A DNA stretch of 7,088 nucleotides from contig JBDHRG010000194.1 in assembly GCA_039807445.1 (NCBI GenBank), forward strand, positions 1 to 7,088, given 5' to 3'. The position numbers were made by a program, and so were the translations under genes. The DNA comes from JBDHRG01 sp039807445 (lineage in GTDB: Bacteria; Pseudomonadota; Gammaproteobacteria; Competibacterales; Competibacteraceae). Positions 1 to 7,088 of the stretch are shown piece by piece; position 1 is the first letter of the stretch, and each line of letters begins with the position of its first letter. The notes under the pieces were generated by a model. That model was not told where the DNA came from. It worked only from the letters and a program-made list of their open reading frames with translations, and did not search any database.

Positions 1-390
1 GTTGACGACTTTCTCCGCCGTGCCGGTTTTTCCGCCGATATAATAGCCCGGCACATCGGCCTTCCGCGCGGTGCCTTTTTCGACATTGAGGCGCATCAGA
101 TAGCGCATCTTCTCGCTGGTCTCGGCGGCGATCACCCGTTTGCCGAGCTTGGCCGCCTCTTCCGGCGTGCGTTTCAGGAAGGTCGGCGGGATCAGCATGC
201 CGCCATTGACCAGCGCGGAAATGCCCATCACCGCCTGCAGCGGCGCGACCGAGAGGCCGTGGCCGAACGCGATGGTCACCGTGTTGATCTCGCCCCAGTG
301 CTTGGGCACCAGCGGCTCGGCGCTTTCAGGCAACTCGGTGCGCAGCCGGTCGAGCTGACCGAGCTTTTTCAGGAACCATTTGTGGTAGTC
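1..390 (-). pseudogene. ftsI: Fragment of an FtsI-type penicillin-binding protein (C-terminal part of transpeptidase domain)
   Basis: This segment is read in the same frame as nadE, as residues 342-471 of the joint frame. It encodes KWFLKKLGQLDRLRTELPES, then IAFGHGLSVAPLQAVMG, LVNGGMLIPPTFLKR, ETSEKMRYLMRLN and the third penicillin-binding motif KTGT at 462-465 (bases 19-30). These are hallmarks of class B transpeptidases that cross-link septal peptidoglycan. The wording is closest, from memory, to FtsI of alphaproteobacteria. The catalytic Ser-x-x-Lys and SxN motifs, which would lie upstream, are missing, as is everything N-terminal to them. It has no start of its own and runs off the window. 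Family identity is strong. Whether it truly belongs beside nadE is doubtful. The right boundary is uncertain by about 20 bases. Confidence 0.82.
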
Positions 391-1413
391 GACGCCGAGC
401 GTACGCGCCTCCTCCAGGGCGTCCTGGTTGCTGATGTCGGCGGTGTAGCGCGAGGGCAGCGACACCGCCTCGACCTTGTCGGCGCCGAGCGCATCAACGG
501 CGACCGCCAGCACCAGCGCCGAATCGATGCCGCCCGACAGCCCCAGCACCACACCCGGAAAACCGTTCTTGCGCACGTAGTCGCGCGTGCCGAGCACGAT
601 GGCCCGGTACACCGCCGCCTCGAGCGAGGGCTCTTCGGCCATCGCGCCCGGCGCGGGGACCGCCTTGCCGTCGGCCAGCGCGAAGTCGACCGGGTACAGC
701 CCCTCGTCGAAGAACGGCGTGCGCACCGCGATCTCGCCACTGGCATCGACCACCATCGAGCCGCCGTCGAACACCAGCTCGTCCTGCCCGCCGACCAGGT
801 TGACGTAGACGATCGGCAAGCCGGCCTCTTTGGTTCGCGCCTGGAGCACGCCGAGGCGCTCGCCGCCCTTGCCGGCATGGAACGGCGAGGCGTTCAGGTT
901 CAGCACCAGCTGCGCGCCGGCCTCGGCGCACTGCGCGACCGGTCCCGGGTGCCAGATGTCTTCGCAGACCGTCAGCCCCAGCTTCACGCCGTGCCACTCG
1001 AACACGCACGGCTGGTGGCCAGCGACGAACCAGCGCTCTTCGTCGAACACGCCGTAGTTCGGCAGCTTCTGCTTGGCGTAGGTGGCGTGCACGCGACCGT
1101 CGGCGATCAACGCCGCGGCGTTGATCAGTCCAACCGGCGTCGCCTGCGGAAAGCCGAGCACCGCGGCAAGCCCTTCGGGCAGTTCGGCCCGGACGCGCGC
1201 CAGCGCCACCTCGGTGGCGCGCACGATCTCGGGGCGCAGCAGCAGGTCTTCAGGCGGGTAGCCAGTCAGCGTCAGTTCGGGGAATACCACTACGTCAGCC
1301 ACCAGACGCTCGCGCGCCTCGTGCGCGGCGTCGAGCACGCGCTGGGCATTGCCGGCGATGTCGCCGACCAGGAGGTTGATCTGGGCCATCACGACCCGGA
1401 GCTGACTACTCAT
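1..1413 (-). CDS. nadE: Glutamine-dependent NAD+ synthetase, 3'-incomplete, fused in frame to a penicillin-binding protein fragment
   Basis: NadE makes NAD+ from deamido-NAD+ and ATP in the cytosol, using ammonia released from glutamine. Residues 1-250 or so form the nitrilase-type glutaminase domain, with the expected triad: Glu46 in VVVFPELTLTGYPPED, Lys114 in YAKQKLPNYGVFDE and Cys150 in GLTVCEDIW. The synthetase domain follows, with LGTRDYVRKNGFPG and the ATP PP-loop SGGIDSA at 293-299, then SLPSRYTADISNQDALEEA. The start ATG (1411-1413) begins MSSQLRVVMAQINLLVGDI, typical of the family, with GGGGA about 9 bases upstream. Bacterial enzymes of this type are about 540 residues. Here the NadE match ends near residue 340-345, losing most of the synthetase domain, and the frame continues into FtsI-like sequence to the window edge (471 codons, no stop). 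It lies 87 bp after sucD on the same strand. The NadE assignment is very secure; the intactness of the gene is not. Confidence 0.93.
   Translation of the reverse strand, partial: MSSQLRVVMAQINLLVGDIAGNAQRVLDAAHEARERLVADVVVFPELTLTGYPPEDLLLRPEIVRATEVALARVRAELPEGLAAVLGFPQATPVGLINAAALIADGRVHATYAKQKLPNYGVFDEERWFVAGHQPCVFEWHGVKLGLTVCEDIWHPGPVAQCAEAGAQLVLNLNASPFHAGKGGERLGVLQARTKEAGLPIVYVNLVGGQDELVFDGGSMVVDASGEIAVRTPFFDEGLYPVDFALADGKAVPAPGAMAEEPSLEAAVYRAIVLGTRDYVRKNGFPGVVLGLSGGIDSALVLAVAVDALGADKVEAVSLPSRYTADISNQDALEEARTLGVDYHKWFLKKLGQLDRLRTELPESAEPLVPKHWGEINTVTIAFGHGLSVAPLQAVMGISALVNGGMLIPPTFLKRTPEEAAKLGKRVIAAETSEKMRYLMRLNVEKGTARKADVPGYYIGGKTGTAEKVVN
379..399 (-). other. NadE/FtsI junction
   Basis: Codons 339-345 read LGVDYHK. 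Both families tolerate a sequence like this here: NadE has a (A/T)LGV-x-Y stretch after its DISNQDALEEA motif, and alphaproteobacterial FtsI has a (M/L)GV-x-x-HK stretch just before FLKKLGQLDRL. Sequence on the right is plain NadE and on the left plain FtsI, so the switch falls within or very near these bases. A short shared stretch at the join fits an assembly chimera or an illegitimate recombination event. Confidence 0.7.
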
Positions 1414-1438
1414 GGCTTTCGTTCCCCAGAAACGACGA

Positions 1439-1461
1439 GGGCGGGTGATGATCGCCCGCCC
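1439..1461 (-). terminator. GC-rich hairpin between sucD and nadE, possible weak terminator
   Basis: GGGCGGG (1439-1445) is perfectly complementary to CCCGCCC (1455-1461), giving a 7-bp all-GC stem with a 9-base loop. It sits 40 bases past the sucD stop. On the minus strand it is followed by TCGTCGTTTC rather than a clean T run, so it may only partly terminate, or may separate sucCD from nadE expression or protect the mRNA end. The hairpin is certain from sequence; its function is inferred. Confidence 0.4.
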
Positions 1462-1500
1462 CACGATTCTACCGTCCCGCCATCGTGGCAGGCAGGTCAC

Positions 1501-2373
1501 TCAGCCGGCGAAGAACTCGTTGATCGCCGCACCGATGTCGGCCGGCGAGCGCACGGTCTTGACGCCCGCGGCTTCCAGCGCCGCGAACTTGTCCTTCGCG
1601 GTGCCCTTGCCGCCGGCGATGATCGCACCGGCATGCCCCATGCGCTTGCCCGGCGGCGCGGTGACACCGGCGATGTAGGCAACCACCGGCTTGCGCACGT
1701 TGGCCTTGATGAATTCGGCCGCCTCTTCCTCGGCCGAACCGCCGATCTCGCCGACCATCACGATACCCTTGGTCGCGCTGTCGGCTTCGAACATCTCGAG
1801 CACGTCGATGAAGCTCATGCCGTGGATCGGGTCGCCACCGATGCCGACGCAGGTCGACTGGCCCAGACCGATCTTGGTGGTCTGGTGCACGGCTTCGTAC
1901 GTCAGCGTGCCCGAGCGCGAGACGATGCCGATCTTGCCCGGCAGGTGGATGTGACCGGGCATGATGCCCATCTTGCACTCGCCCGGGGTGATCAGCCCGG
2001 GGCAGTTCGGACCGATCAGCTTGACGTCGGAGCCCTTCAGCGCCGACTTGACCTTGAGCATATCCATCACCGGGATGCCCTCGGTGATGCAGCCGATCAC
2101 CTTGATGCCGGCGTCGGCGGCCTCGAGGATCGCATCGGCGGCGAACGGCGCCGGCACGTAGATCATCGACGCGTGGGCACCGGTGCCCTTGACCGCTTCG
2201 CCGACGGTATCGAACACCGGCTTGCCGAGATGGCTGCTTCCGCCCTTACCCGGGCTGACGCCGCCGACCAGGTTGGTGCCGTAGGCGATGCACTGCTCGG
2301 AGTGGAAGGTGCCCTGCGAGCCGGTGAAACCCTGGCAGATCAGCTTGGTGTTCTTGTCGATCAGGATGCTCAT
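1501..2373 (-). CDS. sucD: Succinyl-CoA ligase (ADP-forming), alpha subunit
   Basis: The alpha subunit of the TCA-cycle enzyme that interconverts succinyl-CoA and succinate with formation of ATP, working in a complex with SucC in the cytosol. At 290 residues it has the normal full length. The CoA-binding Rossmann region starts with GFTGSQGTFH (15-24). The motifs GPNCPG (121-126) and SRSGTLTYE (152-160) follow. The phosphorylated catalytic histidine is His247 in KRMGHAGAII. The start MSILIDKNTKLI matches the family, and a strong ribosome binding site GGAGG lies 6 bases upstream of the ATG. It begins 16 bases after the sucC stop, so the two subunits are cotranscribed. No anomalies are seen. Confidence 0.98.
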   Translation of the reverse strand: MSILIDKNTKLICQGFTGSQGTFHSEQCIAYGTNLVGGVSPGKGGSSHLGKPVFDTVGEAVKGTGAHASMIYVPAPFAADAILEAADAGIKVIGCITEGIPVMDMLKVKSALKGSDVKLIGPNCPGLITPGECKMGIMPGHIHLPGKIGIVSRSGTLTYEAVHQTTKIGLGQSTCVGIGGDPIHGMSFIDVLEMFEADSATKGIVMVGEIGGSAEEEAAEFIKANVRKPVVAYIAGVTAPPGKRMGHAGAIIAGGKGTAKDKFAALEAAGVKTVRSPADIGAAINEFFAG

Positions 2374-2378
2374 TGGAA

Positions 2379-2383
2379 TTCCT
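2379..2383 (-). promoter_or_regulatory. Ribosome binding site of sucD
   Basis: In the 16-base gap between sucC and sucD the minus strand reads CCGGAGGAATTCC immediately before the ATG. GGAGG is a near-perfect Shine-Dalgarno site with a 6-base spacer, and it fixes the sucD start. Confidence 0.8.
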
Positions 2384-2389
2384 CCGGAC

Positions 2390-3550
<1,161 letters not shown>

Positions 3551-3582
3551 GTTGTTTGCCACCCCCTCTTGAAGGAGGCCGT

Positions 3583-3588
3583 ATTCTA
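3583..3588 (-). promoter_or_regulatory. Probable -10 element of the sucCD promoter
   Basis: The minus strand reads GTGTAGAATACGG; TAGAAT matches the TATAAT consensus at 5 of 6 bases. It would start transcription about 25-30 bases before the sucC ATG, just upstream of its ribosome binding site. I see no convincing -35 hexamer at 16-18 bases, only a T-rich stretch in the spacer (3598-3605). This is a plausible sigma-70 promoter and has not been verified. Confidence 0.4.
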
Positions 3589-3596
3589 CACGGCAC

Positions 3597-3694
3597 CGCA
3601 AAAAACTGCGTCCGACCACGCCTTGCGGTCCGGTAATATCTCGGGCGCCCACGCAAAAATCCGTCTCGACCGCGGCTCGCGCTCCGGTAATCTT
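3597..3694. repeat. Imperfect duplicated segment in the sucC / 3722 intergenic region
   Basis: Two copies, about 3597-3640 and 3652-3694, align with one gap and about two thirds identity. Both start with CGCAAAAA, share CGACC in the middle, and end in TCCGGTAAT (3629-3637 and 3683-3691, 54 bases apart). They lie between the divergent sucC and PP0621-like genes. They could be duplicated promoter or operator sequence, since each carries a TAATAT- or TAATCT-like hexamer on the plus strand, or an old duplication. Confidence 0.4.
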
Positions 3695-3721
3695 GAATCC
3701 CCCATCGACGAGATCCGCACG

Positions 3722-3952
3722 ATGCTCCGTACCCTGCTGTTGCTCGCCCTGGTCGCCGTCGCCTTGTGGTGGCTGAGCCGCCTCGGGCGGCGGCTGCGGC
3801 AGGCGCGCGAGCGCAGCCGCGGCTTGCGTGAGACGTTCCAGCCGATGGTGCGCTGTGCCCGCTGCGGGGTGCACCTGCCGGCGACGCAGGCACTGACCGG
3901 CGCCGACGGCCAGCCGTACTGCTGCGCCGAGCACCGCGACCAGCCGGGCTAG
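3722..3952 (+). CDS. PP0621-type small membrane protein with Cys/His cluster
   Basis: A 76-residue protein of unknown function. Residues 2-19 form one hydrophobic segment (MLRTLLLLALVAVALWWLS), followed by a strongly basic stretch with eight arginines (20-36), so the N-terminus is probably a membrane anchor with the rest in the cytoplasm. The C-terminal part carries CxxC (Cys45, Cys48) with His51, then a Cys67-Cys68 pair and His71, an arrangement that could bind zinc. This matches the PP0621 family of small proteins as I recall it from beta- and gammaproteobacteria. The frame is open far upstream, but that part is only antisense to sucC; the ATG at 3722 is the one giving the family start, with no strong ribosome binding site. 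It ends 13 bases before pilS and is probably cotranscribed with it. A role in type IV pilus control is only suggested by position. Confidence 0.85.
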   Translation: MLRTLLLLALVAVALWWLSRLGRRLRQARERSRGLRETFQPMVRCARCGVHLPATQALTGADGQPYCCAEHRDQPG

Positions 3953-3965
3953 CGGTACGCCGGCC

Positions 3966-5654
3966 ATGCGCCCCCCCCTCCCCCAGAGTGGCATCGCCCC
4001 CGGCGGCGACCCGCTGCGCGGCCGGCCGGTGCTGCGCGCCTACAGCCTCTACCGCCTGGTGATCGCCACGCTGGTGCTGGCGGTCGCACTGCTCGGCGCG
4101 CAGGGGCAAGTGTTCGGCGTGGTGCACGGCGAGCTGTTCGGCTGGGGCGCGCTCGCCTGGTTCGTCACCGTGGCGCTGGCCCTGTCGACCAGCCTCGCCC
4201 GCCACCCCGGGCTCGACGCCCAGGCGCTGTTGCAGGCGCTGCTCGACGTCGCCGCCTTCGGGCTCCTGATCGCGACCGCCGGCGGCTGGTCATCCGGACT
4301 GGCCATCCTGCTGGTCGTGGTGGTCGCCGGCAGCGCGATCGTGCTGCCGCTGGCGCGGGCTGCGCTGGTGGGCGCGCTGGCTTGGGCCGTCGCTGCGGGC
4401 TTGTGGCTGCACGGCGCCTGGAGCGCCTTCGCCGCGCGTGCCGGCCACGGCGCCGAGTTCCCCCACCCGGCGGAGCTGCTCGACTTCGCCGCAGACGCCG
4501 GCTACCTGCCGCTGCGGCTGGCGCTGCTCGGGTTGGCACTGGCCGCCGCGATCGCCACCGCCTGGCTGCTCGCCGAGCGCGCGCGCCGCAGCGAGGCGCT
4601 GGCAGCCGAGCGCGCGCTAGCGCTACGCGAGCTGGCCGAACTGAACCAGCGCATTATCCAGCACCTACAGTCGGGCATCATCGTCGTCGACCGCGGCGCG
4701 CGCGTGCGGCTGATGAACCAGGCCGCTGCCGAACTGCTCGGCATCCGCGGCACCCCCGAAGACACGCCGCTGGCGGCGATCGCGCCGGCGCTGGCGGCGA
4801 GCCTCGAGGCCTGGCTCAGCGCCCCCGGCACGCCGCCGCTCCCGTTCCGGGCGGCCGCGCACCTGCCCGAGCTACTGCCCGAGTTCACCGCGCTGTCGGG
4901 TCTGCGCGCGCGCGAAACGCTGGTATTCCTCGAGGATTCGGCACAAGCCGCGCAGCGGCTGCAGCAGCTCAAGCTCGCCGCGCTCGGGCGGCTGACGGCC
5001 AGCATCGCCCACGAGATCCGCAACCCTTTGGCCGCGGTCAGCCACGCCGCACAACTGCTCGACGAGGCCGCCATCGATCCCGCACTGCGGCGGCTGACCA
5101 AGATCGTCCACGACAACGCCGTGCGCACCAACCGCATCATTGCCGACGTGCTCGAGCTATCGCGGCGTGACGGTGCCCGACCCGAAGACATCGCGCTCGG
5201 CCCCTGGCTCGAAGAGTTCCGTCACGATTTCCTGCGCAGCCGCACCGCACCGCTGCCGACGCTCGAGCTGCGAGTCGAGCCGCCGACGCTGCGCGTGCGC
5301 TTCGACCCCGGCCAGCTGCGGCAAGTGCTGTTGAACCTGTGCGACAACGCCTGCCAGCACGGCACGCGCCCGGGCGACACCCCGAGGCTACGCTTGCGCG
5401 CCGGTCTCGAGCCCGGCAGCCTGCGGCCGCTGCTCGACGTGGTCGACTCCGGCGCGGGCATTCCCGAAGCCGACGTGCCCAAGGCCTTCGAGCCCTTCTT
5501 CACCACCAGCCCGCGCGGCACCGGCCTCGGCCTTTACATCGCGCGCGAGATGTGCGAATCGAACCGGGCACACCTCCAGTACCTGCGCGACGCGGTCGGC
5601 GGCAGTTACTTCCGCCTGGTGCTCACCGCGCCCGAGCGCCACCAAGACGTCTGA
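3966..5654 (+). CDS. pilS: Type IV pilus two-component sensor histidine kinase
   Basis: PilS is the inner-membrane kinase that phosphorylates PilR and so sets transcription of the major pilin; in Pseudomonas it senses pilin in the membrane. The product has 562 residues. Several hydrophobic helices lie between about 28 and 203, consistent with the six-helix membrane domain. A PAS-like domain follows (about 222-325), then the kinase core: H box SIAHEIRNPLAA with phospho-acceptor His349, N box around LLNLCDNACQHG (455-466), G1 DSGAGIP (494-500), F box FEPFFTT (508-514) and G2 GTGLGLY (518-524). All catalytic motifs are intact. The start at 3966 has no clear ribosome binding site and is followed at once by a run of eight C's, so the first 20 residues are uncertain; a start a little downstream is possible. 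The stop overlaps the pilR start by one base. Confidence 0.95.
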   Translation: MRPPLPQSGIAPGGDPLRGRPVLRAYSLYRLVIATLVLAVALLGAQGQVFGVVHGELFGWGALAWFVTVALALSTSLARHPGLDAQALLQALLDVAAFGLLIATAGGWSSGLAILLVVVVAGSAIVLPLARAALVGALAWAVAAGLWLHGAWSAFAARAGHGAEFPHPAELLDFAADAGYLPLRLALLGLALAAAIATAWLLAERARRSEALAAERALALRELAELNQRIIQHLQSGIIVVDRGARVRLMNQAAAELLGIRGTPEDTPLAAIAPALAASLEAWLSAPGTPPLPFRAAAHLPELLPEFTALSGLRARETLVFLEDSAQAAQRLQQLKLAALGRLTASIAHEIRNPLAAVSHAAQLLDEAAIDPALRRLTKIVHDNAVRTNRIIADVLELSRRDGARPEDIALGPWLEEFRHDFLRSRTAPLPTLELRVEPPTLRVRFDPGQLRQVLLNLCDNACQHGTRPGDTPRLRLRAGLEPGSLRPLLDVVDSGAGIPEADVPKAFEPFFTTSPRGTGLGLYIAREMCESNRAHLQYLRDAVGGSYFRLVLTAPERHQDV

Positions 5655-7003
5655 TGGAAGCCTGCACCGCCCTGATCGTCGACGACGAAGACGACATCCG
5701 CACGCTGATCGAACTGACGCTCGCGCCGATGGGGGTGCGCTGCGACGCGGCGGCGACGCTCGCCGAAGCCCGCGCCCGGCTCGCACGGCAGACCTACCAG
5801 TTCTGCATCGTCGACATGCGCCTGCCCGACGGCAACGGCCTCGAGCTGGTCGCCCATCTGCAGCGCCACCATGCGGACGTCCCGGTCGCGGTGATCACCG
5901 CCCACGGCAACGTCGAGAGCGCCGTCGAGGCGCTCAAGCTCGGCGCCTTCGACTTCGTCTCCAAACCCTTCGACATCGCCACGCTGCGCAGCCTGGTCGC
6001 CACTGCGCGCAAGCTGGGCCGCCCCGGCGAAACCCGCGCAGGCAGCCCGGCAACGCGCCCCGGGCTGATCGGCCGCTCGGCCGCGATCGAACGCGTGCGC
6101 ACGCTGGCCGCACGGCTGGCGCGCAGCCAGGCGCCGGTACTGATCACCGGCGAATCGGGCACCGGCAAGGAAGTCGCTGCACGCCTGATCCACGCCGCAG
6201 GGCCGCGCGCCGACCAGCCCTTCGTGCCGGTCAACTGCGGCGCGATTCCGCCGGATCTGATGGAGAGCGAGTTCTTCGGCTACCGCAAGGGCGCCTTCAC
6301 CGGCGCCAGCCAGGACAAGCCCGGGCTGTTCCAGGCCGCCGACGGCGGCACGCTGTTCCTCGACGAGATCGCCGAGCTGCCGCCGCACATGCAGGTGAAG
6401 CTGCTGCGCGCGATCCAGGAGCGCGCGGTTCGGCCGATCGGCGCGGCGCACGAGCTGCCGGTCGACGTGCGCATCCTCAGCGCTAGTCACCGCGAGCTCG
6501 AGCGGCTGGTCGCCGAGGGCCGCTTCCGGCAGGACCTCTACTACCGCCTGAACGTGATCGAACTGCACGTGCCGCCGCTGCGCAGCCGCTCCGAAGACCT
6601 TCCCGAGTTGTGCGAGCACCTGCTCGACCGGCTGGCCGCCGACAGCAGTCTGCCGCGCCCGCACCTGACGCCCGAGGCGCTGGCCGCACTCGCCCGCTAT
6701 CCCTTTCCCGGCAACGTCCGCGAACTCGAGAACATCCTCGAGCGCGCCTTCACGCTGTGCGACGACAGCGCGATCAGCCCTGCCGACCTGAGCCTGCCCG
6801 CCCCGGCGCCAGCGGCCACCGTGGCCGTGGAGCGGCCGGCGGCTCCGGTGTCGGATCTCGAAGCTTGGCTCGAAGAACTAGAAAGACAAGCCATCCTGCG
6901 CGCGCTCGAAGCCTGTGGCAACAACAAGACCGCCGCCGCCGAAAGCCTCGGCATCACCTTCCGCGCACTGCGCTACAGGCTGAAGAAGCTGGGGCTGGAG
7001 TGA
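5654..7003 (+). CDS. pilR: Type IV pilus response regulator, sigma-54-dependent transcriptional activator
   Basis: PilR activates sigma-54 promoters, classically that of the pilin gene pilA, once phosphorylated by PilS. The product has 449 residues in the NtrC-type layout. The receiver domain (1-120) has Asp10/Asp11, phospho-acceptor Asp54 in IVDMRLPDGNG, Thr82 and Lys104. The AAA+ domain (about 138-370) has Walker A GESGTGKE (166-173), the sigma-54 contact loop GAFTGA (213-218), Walker B GGTLFLDEIAE (231-241) and FPGNVRELEN (351-360). A Pro/Ala-rich linker (381-398) leads to a Fis-type helix-turn-helix at about 421-447 (NNKTAAAESLGITFRALRYR). Its ATG overlaps the pilS stop (TGATG), which indicates translational coupling. 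No sigma-54 promoter or pilA is visible in the window, so the target lies elsewhere. Confidence 0.96.
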   Translation: MEACTALIVDDEDDIRTLIELTLAPMGVRCDAAATLAEARARLARQTYQFCIVDMRLPDGNGLELVAHLQRHHADVPVAVITAHGNVESAVEALKLGAFDFVSKPFDIATLRSLVATARKLGRPGETRAGSPATRPGLIGRSAAIERVRTLAARLARSQAPVLITGESGTGKEVAARLIHAAGPRADQPFVPVNCGAIPPDLMESEFFGYRKGAFTGASQDKPGLFQAADGGTLFLDEIAELPPHMQVKLLRAIQERAVRPIGAAHELPVDVRILSASHRELERLVAEGRFRQDLYYRLNVIELHVPPLRSRSEDLPELCEHLLDRLAADSSLPRPHLTPEALAALARYPFPGNVRELENILERAFTLCDDSAISPADLSLPAPAPAATVAVERPAAPVSDLEAWLEELERQAILRALEACGNNKTAAAESLGITFRALRYRLKKLGLE

Positions 7004-7016
7004 GGCGCGGCTGCAT

Positions 7017-7047
7017 AAAAAACCCCCGCGGCCTGTGGCGGCGGGGG
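7017..7047 (-). terminator. Intrinsic terminator after the 5S rRNA gene
   Basis: On the minus strand CCCCCGC (7041-7047) pairs with GCGGGGG (7023-7029). Inside, after one C-C mismatch, GCC pairs with GGC around an ACA loop. Six T's follow (7017-7022). This is a textbook Rho-independent terminator for transcription coming from the right. On the plus strand there is no T run after the stem, so it is not a clear terminator for pilR, though the hairpin could still slow or end that transcript. Confidence 0.85.
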
Positions 7048-7058
7048 TGGGGGTGGGG

Positions 7059-7088
7059 AGCCTGGCGGTGACCTACGTTCACATGGGG
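7059..7088 (-). rRNA. rrf: 5S ribosomal RNA, 3' end only
   Basis: The reverse complement of these 30 bases reads CCCCATGTGAACGTAGG, then TCACCGCCAGGCT. This closely resembles the 3' end of betaproteobacterial 5S rRNA as I recall it (CCCATGTGAAAGTAGG, then TCATCGCCAGGCT), with the last bases forming the 3' half of the closing helix. An intrinsic terminator 11 bases downstream supports the call, since 5S is usually last in an rRNA operon. The rest of the gene is off the window. The exact 3' end is uncertain by one or two bases. Confidence 0.82.

Noticed and set aside
3551..3994. N-terminal extension of SucC in the same frame
   Set aside because: It covers the intergenic region and the antisense of the 3722 gene. 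SucC proteins begin at MNLHEYQAK, and that start gives the normal 386 residues.
5606..6664. A 352-codon open frame on the minus strand opposite pilR
   Set aside because: The plus strand carries every NtrC-type motif of PilR here. The opposite frame has shadow composition and no recognisable domain.
7043..7058. G-rich tract as a G-quadruplex
   Set aside because: Only three adjacent G runs are present, and the next run of three or more is 27 bases away. The first run is better explained as the terminator stem.

Overview
The window looks like a short contig from a GC-rich betaproteobacterium, probably of the Rhodocyclales type (Azoarcus/Thauera-like). This rests on the protein families and gene neighbourhood (sucCD next to a PP0621-type protein and pilSR), the high GC, and a 5S rRNA 3' end of betaproteobacterial type at the right edge. 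The genus is inference only.

Left part, minus strand: a leftward block of sucC (2390-3550), sucD (1501-2373) and nadE (start at 1413). SucCD is the succinyl-CoA ligase of the TCA cycle. NadE is glutamine-dependent NAD+ synthetase, but only its glutaminase domain and the first part of its synthetase domain are present. Near position 380-400 the reading frame passes, without a stop, into about 125 codons of the C-terminal transpeptidase domain of an FtsI-type penicillin-binding protein of alphaproteobacterial flavour. The join removes essential parts of both proteins and sits on a short stretch that fits both families, so a chimeric assembly is the most likely explanation. It is the main anomaly here.

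Middle: a divergent intergenic region (3551-3721) with a probable sucC promoter and an imperfect duplication of about 44 bp.

Right part, plus strand: a small membrane-anchored protein with a Cys/His cluster (PP0621 type, 3722-3952), then pilS (3966-5654) and pilR (5654-7003). PilS/PilR form the sensor kinase and sigma-54 activator pair that controls type IV pilin transcription. pilS and pilR overlap by one base.

Right edge: an intrinsic terminator reading on the minus strand (7017-7047) and the 3' end of a 5S rRNA gene (7059-7088, minus). An rRNA operon therefore converges on pilR, and the sequence probably stops here because rRNA repeats break assemblies. Apart from the junction, the gene content is ordinary housekeeping and type IV pilus regulation. 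I found no CRISPR array, insertion sequence, phage gene or clearly new system.
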